In this document: positions 42,761 through 51,309 of the stretch, piece by piece | Layout of the letters: each line of letters opens with the position of its first letter | How positions within the stretch are numbered: position 1 is the stretch's first letter | Source: Hymenobacter busanensis | GTDB lineage: Bacteria; Bacteroidota; Bacteroidia; Cytophagales; Hymenobacteraceae | Direction: 5' to 3' | Length of the DNA: 64,000 bases | Assembly (NCBI RefSeq): GCF_008727865.1 | Contig: NZ_VTWU01000006.1 | Span: forward strand, 248,001 to 312,000 | Notes under the pieces: model-generated | What the model saw: only the letters and a program-made list of their open reading frames with translations | Told to the model about the DNA's origin: nothing | The model's database searches: none | Program-made: the position numbers and the translations under genes

Positions 42761-43717
42761 TCAGCCGACCCGTTCCGGCACCGGCTGCTTTTCGGCGGCC
42801 AGCCAGTCGATGCCCTTCCGCAGCCACTGCAAGGTGTGGGCTTCGGCCGAGCCGGGCGCGGGCTGCTGGTTGTAGTGCCACTCGCAGCGCGGCGGCAAAC
42901 TCATCAGGATGCTTTCGGTGCGGCCGCCAGTTTCCAGCCCGAACTTGGTGCCGCGGTCGATGGCCAGGTTGAACTCGGCGTAGCGCCCCCGGCGGATGAG
43001 CTGCCAGTGGGTTTCCGGCTCCCCGTAGGGCAGCGCCGCGTTCTGCCGGAGCAGGTGGGAATAAGTGCGGCCGTATACCTCGCCCACGGCTTGCACGAAA
43101 GCAAACAGCTCTTCGAACGTACCGTCTTGGCCCACGGTGAGGCGGTCGAAGAAGATGCCGCCGACGCCGCGCGTTTCCTGCCGGTGAGGCAGGTAGAAGT
43201 ACTCGTCGGCCCACTGCTTGAAGCGCGGGTAGTACGTGGGGTTGTGCTGCCCACAGACCGCGGCAATCTGCGCGTGAAACCAGCGGGCCTGCGCCTCGTC
43301 CACGTAAATCGGCGTCAGGTCCAGGCCGCCGCCGAACCAGGCTTCGCCGTTGCCGGCCTCGAAGTAGCGCACGTTCATGTGCGAGATGGGCACCCGGGGG
43401 CTGCGCGGGTGCTGCACCACCGACACGCCCGTGGCGAAATAGCGCGGGTCGGGCATGAGCAGGTGCTGCGCCGCCCGTTCGTCCATCTGGCCCCACACGG
43501 CCGAAAAGGCCACGCCGCCTTTCTCCAGAATATTGCCGTCCTGAATCACGCGGGTGCGGCCTCCGCCCCCGCTGTTGTGCGTCCAGGCATCTTCGTGAAA
43601 GGCGGCCCCGCCGTCGGCTGATTCCAGCTGCTGGCACAGCCAATCCTGAAACTGGCGCATCCAGTGTTCGACCTGGGCGCGGCGCGGCGTAGTAGCTGCG
43701 GAAGCAAACGTGTTCAT
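42761..43717 (-). CDS. hemF: Oxygen-dependent coproporphyrinogen III oxidase
   Basis: Decarboxylates coproporphyrinogen III to protoporphyrinogen IX using O2, a late step of haem synthesis. 318 residues, near E. coli HemF (299). Signature blocks are GGGGRTRVIQDGNILEKGGVAFSAVWG-like, HPRSPRVPISHMNVRYFEA (catalytic His region), WFGGGLDLTPIYVDE, FKQWADEYFYLPHRQETRGVGGIFFD and YAEFNLAIDRGTKFGLETGGRTESILMSLPP. The start is ATG 43717. It is the last gene of the minus-strand oxidase block, 44 bp after usp, linking haem supply to the haem-rich cbb3 oxidase. Confidence 0.96.
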   Translation of the reverse strand: MNTFASAATTPRRAQVEHWMRQFQDWLCQQLESADGGAAFHEDAWTHNSGGGGRTRVIQDGNILEKGGVAFSAVWGQMDERAAQHLLMPDPRYFATGVSVVQHPRSPRVPISHMNVRYFEAGNGEAWFGGGLDLTPIYVDEAQARWFHAQIAAVCGQHNPTYYPRFKQWADEYFYLPHRQETRGVGGIFFDRLTVGQDGTFEELFAFVQAVGEVYGRTYSHLLRQNAALPYGEPETHWQLIRRGRYAEFNLAIDRGTKFGLETGGRTESILMSLPPRCEWHYNQQPAPGSAEAHTLQWLRKGIDWLAAEKQPVPERVG

Positions 43718-43761
43718 AAGAGGGTAACTAAGTCGAAGAAAAAAGAACCGGCGTCGCGGCC

Positions 43762-44670
43762 TCAGGCCCAGCGGATGGACCGGTAATCGGGCAGCGCCGC
43801 AACGGGCCGTAGCTCCTCCTGCCGGGCGCACTGCTCACAGCAAGTTGCCGCGGCCGAGCATTCGGTGGGCCGCAGCACCAGCACCGGAATGCGCGTGTGG
43901 TAGGCCTGCGTTTTGGTATAGCTCACGTCGAAAAAACGGCGCAGCGCGGCCGCATCGGTTGGGGCAAAAACCAGCAGTTGGGTCCGCTGTTGGGCGCAAA
44001 ACTCCCCGATGGCTTCGAGCGCGTCGTCGTCGCGCAGCAGCCGGGCGTCGCTGCGCACGTCGGGCAGGTGCTCCTGAATCAGGCGCATGTTTTTCTTGGT
44101 GCTGATGAGCGTCGTCAGCTCCATACGGTGATAGAAATGCACGAGCTGCAAATGCGCCGCCAGGCTGCGGGCCAACTCGCCCACAACGCGCAGGGCGGCA
44201 AAATCAGATCCACTGAAATTGGCCAGAAAAGCCATGCGGCTTGGCAACTGCCGCACGCCCGGCGGCACCACCAGCACCGGACAGCTGGCCAGCTCGGCAA
44301 TGCGCACGGCGTGGTTGCCGTTGGTGGCGGGTTCGCCGCAGTCGGTGTGCTCCAGGTTCATTATCAGCAACTCGGCCGCGTATTCCTCCACCACGCTTTG
44401 CACGTGGTCGTGCAGGCAGCCTGCGCGCACGGCGTAGCGGTAGCAAATGCGGCGGCCGTCTTGGCGCACCAGCTGCACGTAGCGCAGGCGCTCGGCCAGC
44501 GCGGCCAGGCGCTTTCCATACGCCGCCGCCTCGGGTTCCGTCAGGGTTGGGCCGTGGTGGCTGTAGAGCAGCACAACTTCGGCGCCGAGGTGCACGGCCA
44601 GCTTGTTGGCGTACACCACCGTGTGCTCCGCCGCGGCGGTCAGGTCGACGGGAACGAGAATGGTTTTCAT
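43762..44670 (-). CDS. Tandem universal stress protein (UspA family)
   Basis: 302 residues with two Usp-type units. The first (1-145) opens MKTILVPVDLTAAAEHTVVYANKLAVHLGAEVVLLY and ends near VLVVPPG. The second (about 150-280) has MAFLANFSGSDFAALRVVGELARSLAAHLQLVHFY and ends VLVLRP. The G-x2-G-x9-G-(S/T) ATP-binding signature is not intact in either unit, so it is probably a non-ATP-binding type. The C-terminus has CCEQCARQEE with three cysteines, unusual for Usp and a possible metal site. It lies between the SafE-type gene and hemF in the oxidase block. USPs often accompany microaerobic regulons; the specific role is unknown. Confidence 0.88.
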   Translation of the reverse strand: MKTILVPVDLTAAAEHTVVYANKLAVHLGAEVVLLYSHHGPTLTEPEAAAYGKRLAALAERLRYVQLVRQDGRRICYRYAVRAGCLHDHVQSVVEEYAAELLIMNLEHTDCGEPATNGNHAVRIAELASCPVLVVPPGVRQLPSRMAFLANFSGSDFAALRVVGELARSLAAHLQLVHFYHRMELTTLISTKKNMRLIQEHLPDVRSDARLLRDDDALEAIGEFCAQQRTQLLVFAPTDAAALRRFFDVSYTKTQAYHTRIPVLVLRPTECSAAATCCEQCARQEELRPVAALPDYRSIRWA

Positions 44671-44718
44671 GGGAGCGAGCAAGGCGCGAAAGCGGAAGAA
44701 TCGGGAGAAAGCGGCGGC

Positions 44719-45456
44719 TTAGCGGCCGGGCGTGCCGTGGCACATGGTAATGGCGTGGTTGACGGCCTTGCCAACCGGCCCCAGGGTTTGGGCCAGCGCC
44801 GGGCTCAGGTACGGAATGCCGAGCCCGAGTCCGCGCACGATGAATAGCCCGGCCATAACGGCCGCCACCACCGGCACGGCCTGCCGCAGCCGCGTGCGCC
44901 ACCGCAGCGGCACCAGCTGCCCGGTAAGCGAAAGGACCAGCATCAGCGGCAGGGTGCCCAGGCCAAACAGCCCCATATAGCCCGCCGCGCCGCCTACGCT
45001 GCCAGCGCTTAGGGCACCGGCCAGCGCTAGGTATACCAGGCCGCAGGGCAACAGGCCATTGAGCAGCCCAGTGGTGTAGAGGGCCCCCAGGGAGGGCCGC
45101 TGAAAGAACAAGGCCAAGGTTTGCTTGAGGCGGACCAGCACCTTTTCGAGGCCCACGGCGGCCGCGGCCCGGCCGGTGTAGCGCTCCGGCACCACCACCA
45201 GCAACAGAATCAGCACGCCCGAGGCCACGGACAAGCCCTGTTGCAGCCCGGCCACGCGCAACGACTGCCCCAGGAGCCCGGCCGCCGCGCCCAGCGTAGC
45301 GTAGGTACTCACCCGGCCCAGGTTGTAGAGCACCCGGCCCACCACGTAACGCACCCCGCGCGGCCCTGCGCCCGGCAAGGCCAGGGCAATGGCCCCGCAC
45401 ATGCCCACGCAGTGGAAGCTGCCAAGAAGCCCAAAAACGAATCCTGCCCAGAGCAT
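44719..45456 (-). CDS. SafE/DsbD_2-type membrane protein, putative copper/cytochrome maturation factor
   Basis: 245 residues with about six membrane helices. GFVFGLLGSFHCVGMCGAIALALPG at the N-terminus holds the family's H-C-x-G-M-C-G signature (His plus two Cys), and LLNGLLPCGLVYLALAGAL is the second conserved membrane motif with PCG. The family (annotated sulfite exporter TauE/SafE or DsbD_2) is regularly encoded next to ccoG/ccoH in cbb3 clusters, where transport of copper or electrons for oxidase assembly is suspected. It follows fixH by 75 bp on the same strand. ATG 45456 is preferred; a GTG directly before it is in frame. Confidence 0.85.
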   Translation of the reverse strand: MLWAGFVFGLLGSFHCVGMCGAIALALPGAGPRGVRYVVGRVLYNLGRVSTYATLGAAAGLLGQSLRVAGLQQGLSVASGVLILLLVVVPERYTGRAAAAVGLEKVLVRLKQTLALFFQRPSLGALYTTGLLNGLLPCGLVYLALAGALSAGSVGGAAGYMGLFGLGTLPLMLVLSLTGQLVPLRWRTRLRQAVPVVAAVMAGLFIVRGLGLGIPYLSPALAQTLGPVGKAVNHAITMCHGTPGR

Positions 45457-45530
45457 CACACGAGGAAAAAGCGTAGCTGGTTTCGGGCAGCAAGTTGGTC
45501 AGGCCACGCCCTGCTGCGGCATGACGAAAA

Positions 45531-46016
45531 TCAGTTGCCGACGCTGATATTCTTCTCCTGGAAATACGCCTCGCCACCAGCGGTGAAGTCGAGGCGGATG
45601 CGCCAGTAGCCGGGCTTGAGGCGGGCGGTGCTCAGGTGCTGCGCGCCGGTTGCATCAACCTGCAGCGGCACGGTAAAATCGAGGCGCTGATCGGAAGGCC
45701 GGAAGAACTGCACCTTGCCCGTGGGCTGCGGGCTGGTGAGGGCGGCCGGAATCTGCAGCCCCAGGTCGTGGCCGGTTTCGTCGTAGGTGATGGTGACCTG
45801 CGCGGGCAGCGCCTGGGTGCGGGCCGTGGCTTCCATGCGCTGTTGGTGTTGCAGCTCCTGCTCGTAGTAGTCCTTGCTCACGAGGTCGACGCTGCTGCTC
45901 ATGGCCTGCTTGACCATGTAGCCGATGAAGGTGGCGAAAAGCACGAAAACGGCGATGATGGCGTAGGGCCACAGGCTGCGCTGGGGGGCGGGTTTCTGCA
46001 CGGTGAGAGTAGGCAT
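45531..46016 (-). CDS. ccoH: FixH/CcoH family cbb3 oxidase assembly protein
   Basis: 161 residues: one N-terminal membrane span (WPYAIIAVFVLFATFIGYMV) followed by SSSVDLVSKDYYEQELQHQQRM, the diagnostic FixH segment (D-L-V-x-x-x-YY-x-x-E), and a periplasmic beta-sandwich ending YWRIRLDFTAGGEAYFQEKNISV. CcoH is needed for stable assembly of cbb3 oxidase. It lies 23 bp after ccoG and ahead of the SafE-type gene, the usual ccoGHS-like order. Confidence 0.92.
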   Translation of the reverse strand: MPTLTVQKPAPQRSLWPYAIIAVFVLFATFIGYMVKQAMSSSVDLVSKDYYEQELQHQQRMEATARTQALPAQVTITYDETGHDLGLQIPAALTSPQPTGKVQFFRPSDQRLDFTVPLQVDATGAQHLSTARLKPGYWRIRLDFTAGGEAYFQEKNISVGN

Positions 46017-46039
46017 AGCAAGAGAGAAAGAAGCAGCGG

Positions 46040-47455
46040 CTACAGCGAAGGGCCTAGAAACTTGGTTTCTTCTTCCGTAATCAGCCGGCCGCCGCTGTAC
46101 ACGCCAATGCGGATTTTGCTGCTGGTTTTGGTCAGGGCGCTTGTAGGTAGCTCGGCGAAGAACACGCCCTCTACCATGCCCTGGGCCGGCAGCTTCAGGG
46201 TGTTCTGGCTCACCAGCTGCACCGTGCCGTTGGCCGGTTCCAGCACGCGCAGTTCAATGGGCATGGCCCGGTTGGTTTTGTTGATGACGGAGATGTTGTA
46301 GAGGTTCGTCACGCTGCCACGCTCCGTTTTCTGGAACAGCTGGCCGGGCGTGCGAAGCACCGTGGCTTCCACGTTGGAGCGCGTGAGCAGCAGGCCCGCC
46401 ATAACGCCTACCAGCAGCACCAGCACCGCGGTGTAGGCCTTGATGCGGGCCGTCACCCGGAACTTGGTACCGGCCTCGATGTGCGCCTCCGAGTCGTAGC
46501 GGATCAGGCCCTGCGGCTTGTTGATCAGGTCCATGATGGAGTTGCACACGTCGATGCAGGCGGTGCAGTTGATGCACTCCATCTGCTGGGCGCCGTTGCG
46601 GATGTCGATGCCCGTGGGGCACACCTGCACGCACTGTTTGCAGTCGATGCAGTCGCCGGCGGTGCGCTCCTGGTTTTTGCGCAGCTTCTCGCGCGGCTCG
46701 CCGCGGCCGTAGTCGTAGGCCACGGTGATGGTGTTCCTGTCGAGCATCACGCCCTGCAGGCGGCCGTAGGGGCAGGCAATGGTGCACACCTGCTCGCGGA
46801 AGCGGGCAAACACGGCGTAGAACAGCCCCGTGAAAATCACCATCGAGCTGAGCCCGCCCAGGTGCTCCAGCGGCGAGGCGGTAATGATTTTTACCAGCGC
46901 CTCGGTCCCGATGATGTAAGCCAGGAAGGTGTTGGCAATCAGAAACGAGATGAGCAGAAACAGCGCGTGCTTGGTGGTTTTGCGCCAGATCTTGTTCCAG
47001 CTCCAGGCGGCCTTGTCGAGGGCTTTCTGCTGCGGGGCGTCGCCTTCCAGCCAGTACTCGATGCGGCGGAACACCATTTCGAGGAAGATGGTCTGGGGGC
47101 ACACCCAGCCGCAGAAAATCCGGCCGTACACCACCGTGAAGAGGATGATGAACAGCACGAAGGCCATGAAGCCCAGCAGCAGGATGAAGAAGTCCTGGGG
47201 CCAGAAGATTTGCCCCATGATGATGAACTTCCGCTCCACCACGTTGAGCATCAGCACCGGCAGCTCGTGGATGCGCAGCCAGGGGCCGGCGAAGAGCAGC
47301 GCGAGCAAGCCGTAGCTTACCCATTTGCGGGCCGAATAGAGCTTGCCGCTGGGCTTTTTGGGGTAGAGCCACACGCGCTTGCCTTCGGCGTCTATCGTGG
47401 AGATAGAGTCGCGGAAGCTTTCGTCGGTGGCGGATTTGGGGGCGACGGGGTTCAT
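46040..47455 (-). CDS. ccoG: Cytochrome oxidase accessory protein CcoG (FixG-type ferredoxin)
   Basis: 471-residue membrane iron-sulfur protein involved in copper reduction/delivery for cbb3 oxidase. The N-terminal half has about five membrane helices with FCGWVCPQTIFLEMVFR, where a C-x3-C-P motif sits near the membrane. It then has CTIACPYGRLQGVMLD, and two [4Fe-4S] ferredoxin clusters CIDCKQCVQVCP and CINCTACIDVCN near residues 265-310. A C-terminal immunoglobulin-like domain ends LITEEETKFLGPSL. The start is ATG 47455 (MNPVAPKS). The 247 bp before it, down from ccoP, hold a stable hairpin but no gene, so ccoGH may be partly separate from ccoNOQP. Confidence 0.95.
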   Translation of the reverse strand: MNPVAPKSATDESFRDSISTIDAEGKRVWLYPKKPSGKLYSARKWVSYGLLALLFAGPWLRIHELPVLMLNVVERKFIIMGQIFWPQDFFILLLGFMAFVLFIILFTVVYGRIFCGWVCPQTIFLEMVFRRIEYWLEGDAPQQKALDKAAWSWNKIWRKTTKHALFLLISFLIANTFLAYIIGTEALVKIITASPLEHLGGLSSMVIFTGLFYAVFARFREQVCTIACPYGRLQGVMLDRNTITVAYDYGRGEPREKLRKNQERTAGDCIDCKQCVQVCPTGIDIRNGAQQMECINCTACIDVCNSIMDLINKPQGLIRYDSEAHIEAGTKFRVTARIKAYTAVLVLLVGVMAGLLLTRSNVEATVLRTPGQLFQKTERGSVTNLYNISVINKTNRAMPIELRVLEPANGTVQLVSQNTLKLPAQGMVEGVFFAELPTSALTKTSSKIRIGVYSGGRLITEEETKFLGPSL

Positions 47456-47590
47456 CTGGTTCTGGGGGCCTGTGGGCGGCAAATGCGCCCGGCAGGCCGT
47501 TATCGGCTACACTTCCGTCGGCCTGCGGCTGGGCCGGGCGTGGCGGCGGCACGAAGCTCGCGGCCGGAGGTTGCAAGGCTCTTAATGCCC

Positions 47591-47614
47591 GCCGCCAGCG
47601 TCTCCGCTGGCGGC
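47591..47614. terminator. Stable hairpin between ccoP and ccoG
   Basis: Perfect 10-bp stem GCCGCCAGCG with a TCTC loop in the ccoP-ccoG gap. There is no T-run after it on the minus strand, so it more likely marks a processing or partial termination point that would lower ccoG relative to ccoP. Confidence 0.45.
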
Positions 47615-47702
47615 TCGCCCGAACGCGGGCCGTGCTAAACAAAACGTTCGGACAAACGGCGGGGGAAGGAGACCTGCCGCGGGCAAATAATTAGCGACTC
47701 CG

Positions 47703-48611
47703 CTACAGCTTGGCGACGCTCTTGGCGGGGGCCTCCTTCTCGCCTTGCGGCGCCTTGGCATTGGCCGGCTTCGAGCCCTGAATGCTCAAGATGTAGGACG
47801 ACACCTGCAGCATCTGCTTCGAGGAGAGCTTGCCTTTCCAGGCCACCATGCCCTTGCCCTGCACGCCGTACTTCACCGTGTGGTACACCTTGTTCACCTC
47901 GCCGCCGTGCAGCCAGTATTCGTCGGTCAGGTTCGGGCCCACTTTGCCCTCGGCGCTCTGGCCGTGGCAGGCGGCGCAGTTCTGCGCAAAGAGGGTCTTG
48001 CCCGCGTCGATGTCGGCCGGGGCCGTCAGGGGTTGGTAGGTGGTGAGCTTGTTGGGGTCGTCGTTGGCGCCCAATTTGGCAGCCATCAAGGCGGCTTCGG
48101 CCATTTCGCTCTGGTACTCGGCGTCGCTGAGCTTGCCGGTATCCGTCACGTGGAAGTGAATGAAATAGGCCACGCCGAACACGATGGTGAGGTAGAAGCC
48201 GTACTTCCACCACGGCGGCAGGTCGTTGTCGTACTCCGTGATGCCGTCGTAGTCGTGGCCGGCCATGACGTCTTTCTTGTACTCGCCGGTCAGGCCCACG
48301 GTGTCGCCCAGAAACAGGCCCAGGGCGCGGCCGTACCACTGCTCCCGGATGGTCGGGATTTCGTAGACCTTCCAGAGCAGCGGCCGCATTTGCCAGAGCA
48401 GGCCAAACATCAGCAGCAGGATGAACACGATGAGGGCCGACAGGCCGCCCATCAGCCAGAGCATGGCTGTGAGGTCGGCGCCGGTGTCGGCAGCCTGCGT
48501 GGCGGCCTCGGCAGCCGGGGCAGCGGCGGCATCCTGCGCCAGGGCCGATGCGCTGGTCAGCAGCGTGCTCAGGGCCAGGAGTGCGCCGAGGGTAACCTTA
48601 CGCGTTAGCAC
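47703..48611 (-). CDS. ccoP: cbb3 oxidase cytochrome c subunit CcoP (mono-haem)
   Basis: 302 residues. The signal or first hydrophobic segment (VTLGALLALSTLLTSASALA) is followed by a second membrane span (AMLWLMGGLSALIVFILLLMFGLLW). The FixP N-terminal domain has YDGITEYDNDLPPWWKYGFYLTIVFGVAYF. A single cytochrome c domain has CAACHG near residue 210 and an axial-Met region GMVAWKG. Classical proteobacterial CcoP carries two haems; this has one, as seen in Bacteroidota. The start is GTG 48611, decided by a perfect AAGGAGG six bases upstream and by overlap with the end of the ccoQ-like gene. The much longer open frame upstream lacks coding character. Confidence 0.92.
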   Translation of the reverse strand: MLTRKVTLGALLALSTLLTSASALAQDAAAAPAAEAATQAADTGADLTAMLWLMGGLSALIVFILLLMFGLLWQMRPLLWKVYEIPTIREQWYGRALGLFLGDTVGLTGEYKKDVMAGHDYDGITEYDNDLPPWWKYGFYLTIVFGVAYFIHFHVTDTGKLSDAEYQSEMAEAALMAAKLGANDDPNKLTTYQPLTAPADIDAGKTLFAQNCAACHGQSAEGKVGPNLTDEYWLHGGEVNKVYHTVKYGVQGKGMVAWKGKLSSKQMLQVSSYILSIQGSKPANAKAPQGEKEAPAKSVAKL

Positions 48612-48811
48612 AGCGCACCTCCTTCCGTTTGGGCTTGCAGAGCGGCGTGGTCGTCGTCCAGCAGCGGCATTTGCTTCATGGCCTGGATGTGTTGGCGGCT
48701 CACAATGCACACGTACACCAGCAATGAGAGGAAGAAGAGAAAGAAAATGGCGAAGGAGATGAGCGGGTAGATTTCGATGCCCGTGATGTTCTCCAGAACG
48801 TTTTTGTACAT
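48605..48811 (-). CDS. ccoQ: CcoQ-like small membrane subunit
   Basis: 68 residues with one membrane span (LISFAIFFLFFLSLLVYVCIV) and a polar cytoplasmic tail. Its position between ccoNO and ccoP is that of CcoQ, the small non-haem subunit that stabilises cbb3 oxidase. Sequence similarity of CcoQ proteins is weak, so the call rests on topology and position. It overlaps ccoP by 7 bases and lies 90 bp after ccoNO. Confidence 0.75.
   Translation of the reverse strand: MYKNVLENITGIEIYPLISFAIFFLFFLSLLVYVCIVSRQHIQAMKQMPLLDDDHAALQAQTEGGALC
48609..48625 (-). promoter_or_regulatory. Strong Shine-Dalgarno setting the GTG start of ccoP
   Basis: GAAGGAGG ends at 48618, six bases before GTG 48611, inside the last codons of the ccoQ-like gene. 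Shine-Dalgarno sequences are rare in this genome type, so a perfect one on an overlapping GTG start suggests deliberate translational coupling of the two subunits. Confidence 0.8.
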
Positions 48812-48901
48812 GACTGCTCGGTCTTGGGAGGCCGGTGATGGGCTGGGCGCCGGAAGCAGGTGTTTCCAGCTTGTTCAGGGCCCCGCCCGGGGCCACGGTT
48901 A

Positions 48902-51094
48902 TTACTCAGCGGCTACGGCGGCAGCCTGCTCGTCTTTCACTTTGATGTCGGTGCCGAGGCGCTGCAGGTAGGCAATCAGCGCCACGATTTCCTTGTCCGA
49001 CTTCACCTGGATATCTTCTTTGGCCAGGTCGCGGCTGATGCTTTCGGCTTGCTTCCGGGCCTCCGCTACTGCTATTTGATCGAAGCCGGCCGGGTACGGG
49101 GTGCCGAGCTTGCGCAGGGCGTTGATTTTGGCCGGGGTGTCGGAGTAGTCGATGTCGTTTTCGAACAGCCACGGGTAGGGCGGCATTATGGAGCCGGGCG
49201 ACATGCTGGTGGGGTCCAGCATGTGGTTGTAGTGCCAGGAGTGCGGGTATTTCTGGCCCACGCGGTGCAAATCGGGCCCGGTGCGCTTGGAGCCCCACAG
49301 GAAGGGCCGGTCGTACACGAACTCGCCGGCCTTGGAGTACTCCCCGTACCGCTCGGTTTCGGAGCGGAAGGGGCGCACCATCTGGGTGTGGCAGTTCACG
49401 CAGCCTTCGCGGATGTATAGGTCGCGGCCTTCCAGCTCCAGCGAGGTATAGGGCTTCACCGAAGCAATGGTGGGCACGTTCGACCTGATCATGAAGGTCG
49501 GAATCATTTCGACCGCGCCGCCGATGAGGATGGCAATGGTGGCGCCGATGCTCAGTTGCACCGGGCGGCGCTCAATCCAGCGGTGCCAGTGCCCGCCCTC
49601 GTGGCTGTGCTCGTTGTCGATGACGGCCGGGGCGTGGAATTTCTCGTTGGCCAGCAGCGTGCCGGCTTTGGCGGTTTGCCACAGGTTGTACACCATCAGA
49701 AACACGCCGCTCAGGTAGAGCACCCCGCCAATGCCGCGCAGGTAGTACATCGGCACAATCTGCATCACCGTCTCGAGGAAGTTGGCGTACTGCAGCATGC
49801 CCTCGTCGTTGAACTGCTTCCACATCAGGCCCTGGGTGAAGCCGGCCCAGTACATCGGAATGGCGTAGAACAGGATGCCGAGGGTACCCAGCCAGAAGTG
49901 CACGTTTTGCAGCTTGCGCGAGTGAATCGGGGTCTGGTAGAGGCGCGGCCACAACCAGTAGAGCACGGCGAAGGTCAGGAAGCCGTTCCAGCCCAGGGCC
50001 CCCACGTGCACGTGGGCCACAATCCAGTCGGTGAAGTGGGCAATGGCGTTGACGTTCTTCAAGCTCAGCATCGGGCCCTCGAAGGTGGCCATGCCGTAGG
50101 CCGTAATGGCCACCACCATGAACTTTAGGATGGGTTCCTGGCGCACTTTGTCCCAGGCGCCGCGCAGCGTGAGCAGGCCGTTGATCATGCCGCCCCAGGA
50201 GGGAGCAATCAGCATCACGCTAAAGACCACGCCCAGGCTCTGCGCCCAGTCGGGCAGGGCGGTGTAAAGCAAGTGGTGCGGGCCGGCCCAGATGTAGATG
50301 AAAATCAGGGACCAGAAGTGAATGATACTCAGCCGGTACGAGTACACCGGCCGCTCCGCCGCCTTGGGCAGGAAGTAGTACATCAGGCCCAGGTAGGGCG
50401 TGGTGAGGAAGAAGGCCACCGCGTTGTGGCCGTACCACCACTGCACCAGCGCGTCCTGCACCCCGGCGTAGAGCGAGTAGCTCTTCAGGAAGCTCACCGG
50501 AATTTCCATCGAGTTGACGATGTGCAGCACCGCCACCGTCAGGAAGGTGGCAATGTAGAACCAGATGCCCACGTACAGGTGCTTTTCCTTGCGCCGCGCA
50601 ATGGTGCCGAACATGTTCCAGCCGAACACCACCCAGATCAGCGTAATGGCAATATCGATGGGCCATTCCAGCTCGGCGTACTCCTTAGAGGTAGTGAAGC
50701 CCAGCGGCAGGGTAGCCACGGCCGACACGATGATGAGCTGCCAGCCCCAGAAGTGGATTTTGCTGAGCACGTCCGAGAACATGCGCGTCTTGCACAGGCG
50801 CTGCAGCGAGTAGTACACCCCGGTGAAGATGCCGTTGCCGACGAAGGCGAAGATGACCGCGTTGGTGTGCAGCGGGCGGATGCGACCGAACGTGGTGTAG
50901 GGCGTGCCCAGGTTCAACTCGGGCCGGGCCAGCTGAAAGGCCGCAATGACGCCGATGAGCATGCCCGCAATGCCCCAAAACACGGTGGCAACGCCGAAGT
51001 CCCGGACGATTTTGTTGTCGTAAAACGATGCGAGAACGGCCTTGGACAGAGGTTTTTCCTCCCCGGGCAATTTCGCTGGAGCCAGCACAGCCAT
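48902..51094 (-). CDS. ccoNO: Fused cbb3 cytochrome c oxidase subunits I and II (CcoN-CcoO)
   Basis: 730 residues. The first ~475 are CcoN, the haem-copper oxidase catalytic subunit with about twelve helices: RIRPLHTNAVIFAFVGNGIF carries a low-spin haem His, VQWWYGHNAVAFFLTTPYLG the copper-B His and Tyr region, and HFTDWIVAHVHVGALGWNG the helix with haem ligands. The remainder is CcoO: a membrane anchor (LSIGATIAILIGGAVEMIP), the cytochrome c haem site CVNCHTQ, MVRPFRSETERYGEYSKAGEF, and Met ligand region GSIMPPYPWL. Fusion of the two subunits is common in Bacteroidota. It is a high-affinity terminal oxidase for low oxygen. The upstream promoter has the CTGAC-N4-GTCAG palindrome. Confidence 0.96.
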   Translation of the reverse strand: MAVLAPAKLPGEEKPLSKAVLASFYDNKIVRDFGVATVFWGIAGMLIGVIAAFQLARPELNLGTPYTTFGRIRPLHTNAVIFAFVGNGIFTGVYYSLQRLCKTRMFSDVLSKIHFWGWQLIIVSAVATLPLGFTTSKEYAELEWPIDIAITLIWVVFGWNMFGTIARRKEKHLYVGIWFYIATFLTVAVLHIVNSMEIPVSFLKSYSLYAGVQDALVQWWYGHNAVAFFLTTPYLGLMYYFLPKAAERPVYSYRLSIIHFWSLIFIYIWAGPHHLLYTALPDWAQSLGVVFSVMLIAPSWGGMINGLLTLRGAWDKVRQEPILKFMVVAITAYGMATFEGPMLSLKNVNAIAHFTDWIVAHVHVGALGWNGFLTFAVLYWLWPRLYQTPIHSRKLQNVHFWLGTLGILFYAIPMYWAGFTQGLMWKQFNDEGMLQYANFLETVMQIVPMYYLRGIGGVLYLSGVFLMVYNLWQTAKAGTLLANEKFHAPAVIDNEHSHEGGHWHRWIERRPVQLSIGATIAILIGGAVEMIPTFMIRSNVPTIASVKPYTSLELEGRDLYIREGCVNCHTQMVRPFRSETERYGEYSKAGEFVYDRPFLWGSKRTGPDLHRVGQKYPHSWHYNHMLDPTSMSPGSIMPPYPWLFENDIDYSDTPAKINALRKLGTPYPAGFDQIAVAEARKQAESISRDLAKEDIQVKSDKEIVALIAYLQRLGTDIKVKDEQAAAVAAE

Positions 51095-51123
51095 AGCGCG
51101 AAACGGGTTGTTTTGAAGTAGGA

Positions 51124-51167
51124 CAAAACTCCGAATCAGGCCCTTGGCAAAAGATGACGAACGTCAG
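51124..51167 (-). promoter_or_regulatory. Predicted activator-dependent promoter of ccoNO
   Basis: Minus strand: CTGACGTTCGTCAT (51167-51154), one end base short of the perfect palindrome, then 33 bp centre to centre to GAGTTTTG (51131-51124), a -7 box of the TAnnTTTG type. The predicted start of transcription near 51118 gives a leader of about 24 nt and puts the palindrome centre near -43, the place of an FNR/CRP activator. The ccoI promoter at 54508 has the same layout. Confidence 0.7.
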
Positions 51168-51207
51168 TCGCGCCGGCTGATAGATGTCAGATGACAGCCC
51201 TTCAGAA

Positions 51208-51307
51208 CGTCATCCTGAGCGCAGCGAAGGACCTTCTCACCGCAGAACGAGACGTGGTTACGTCGATTGTTCACACGTGATAAGGTCCTTCCTTCGTCAG
51301 GATGACG
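51208..51307. repeat. REP-like palindromic element (copy 3)
   Basis: Inverted repeat with arms CGTCATCCTGAGC...GAAGGACCTT (51208-51235) and AAGGTCCTT...TCAGGATGACG (51282-51307). The outer ends CGTCATCCTGAGC match copy 1 at 25052 except for one base. It fills the gap between DoxX and the ccoNO promoter. Confidence 0.72.
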
Positions 51308-51309
51308 GG

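Noticed and set aside
45519-45534. ATGACGAAAATCAG resembling the cbb3 palindrome
   Set aside because: One half-site is wrong, it overlaps the end of ccoH, and no -7 box lies 33 bp away.
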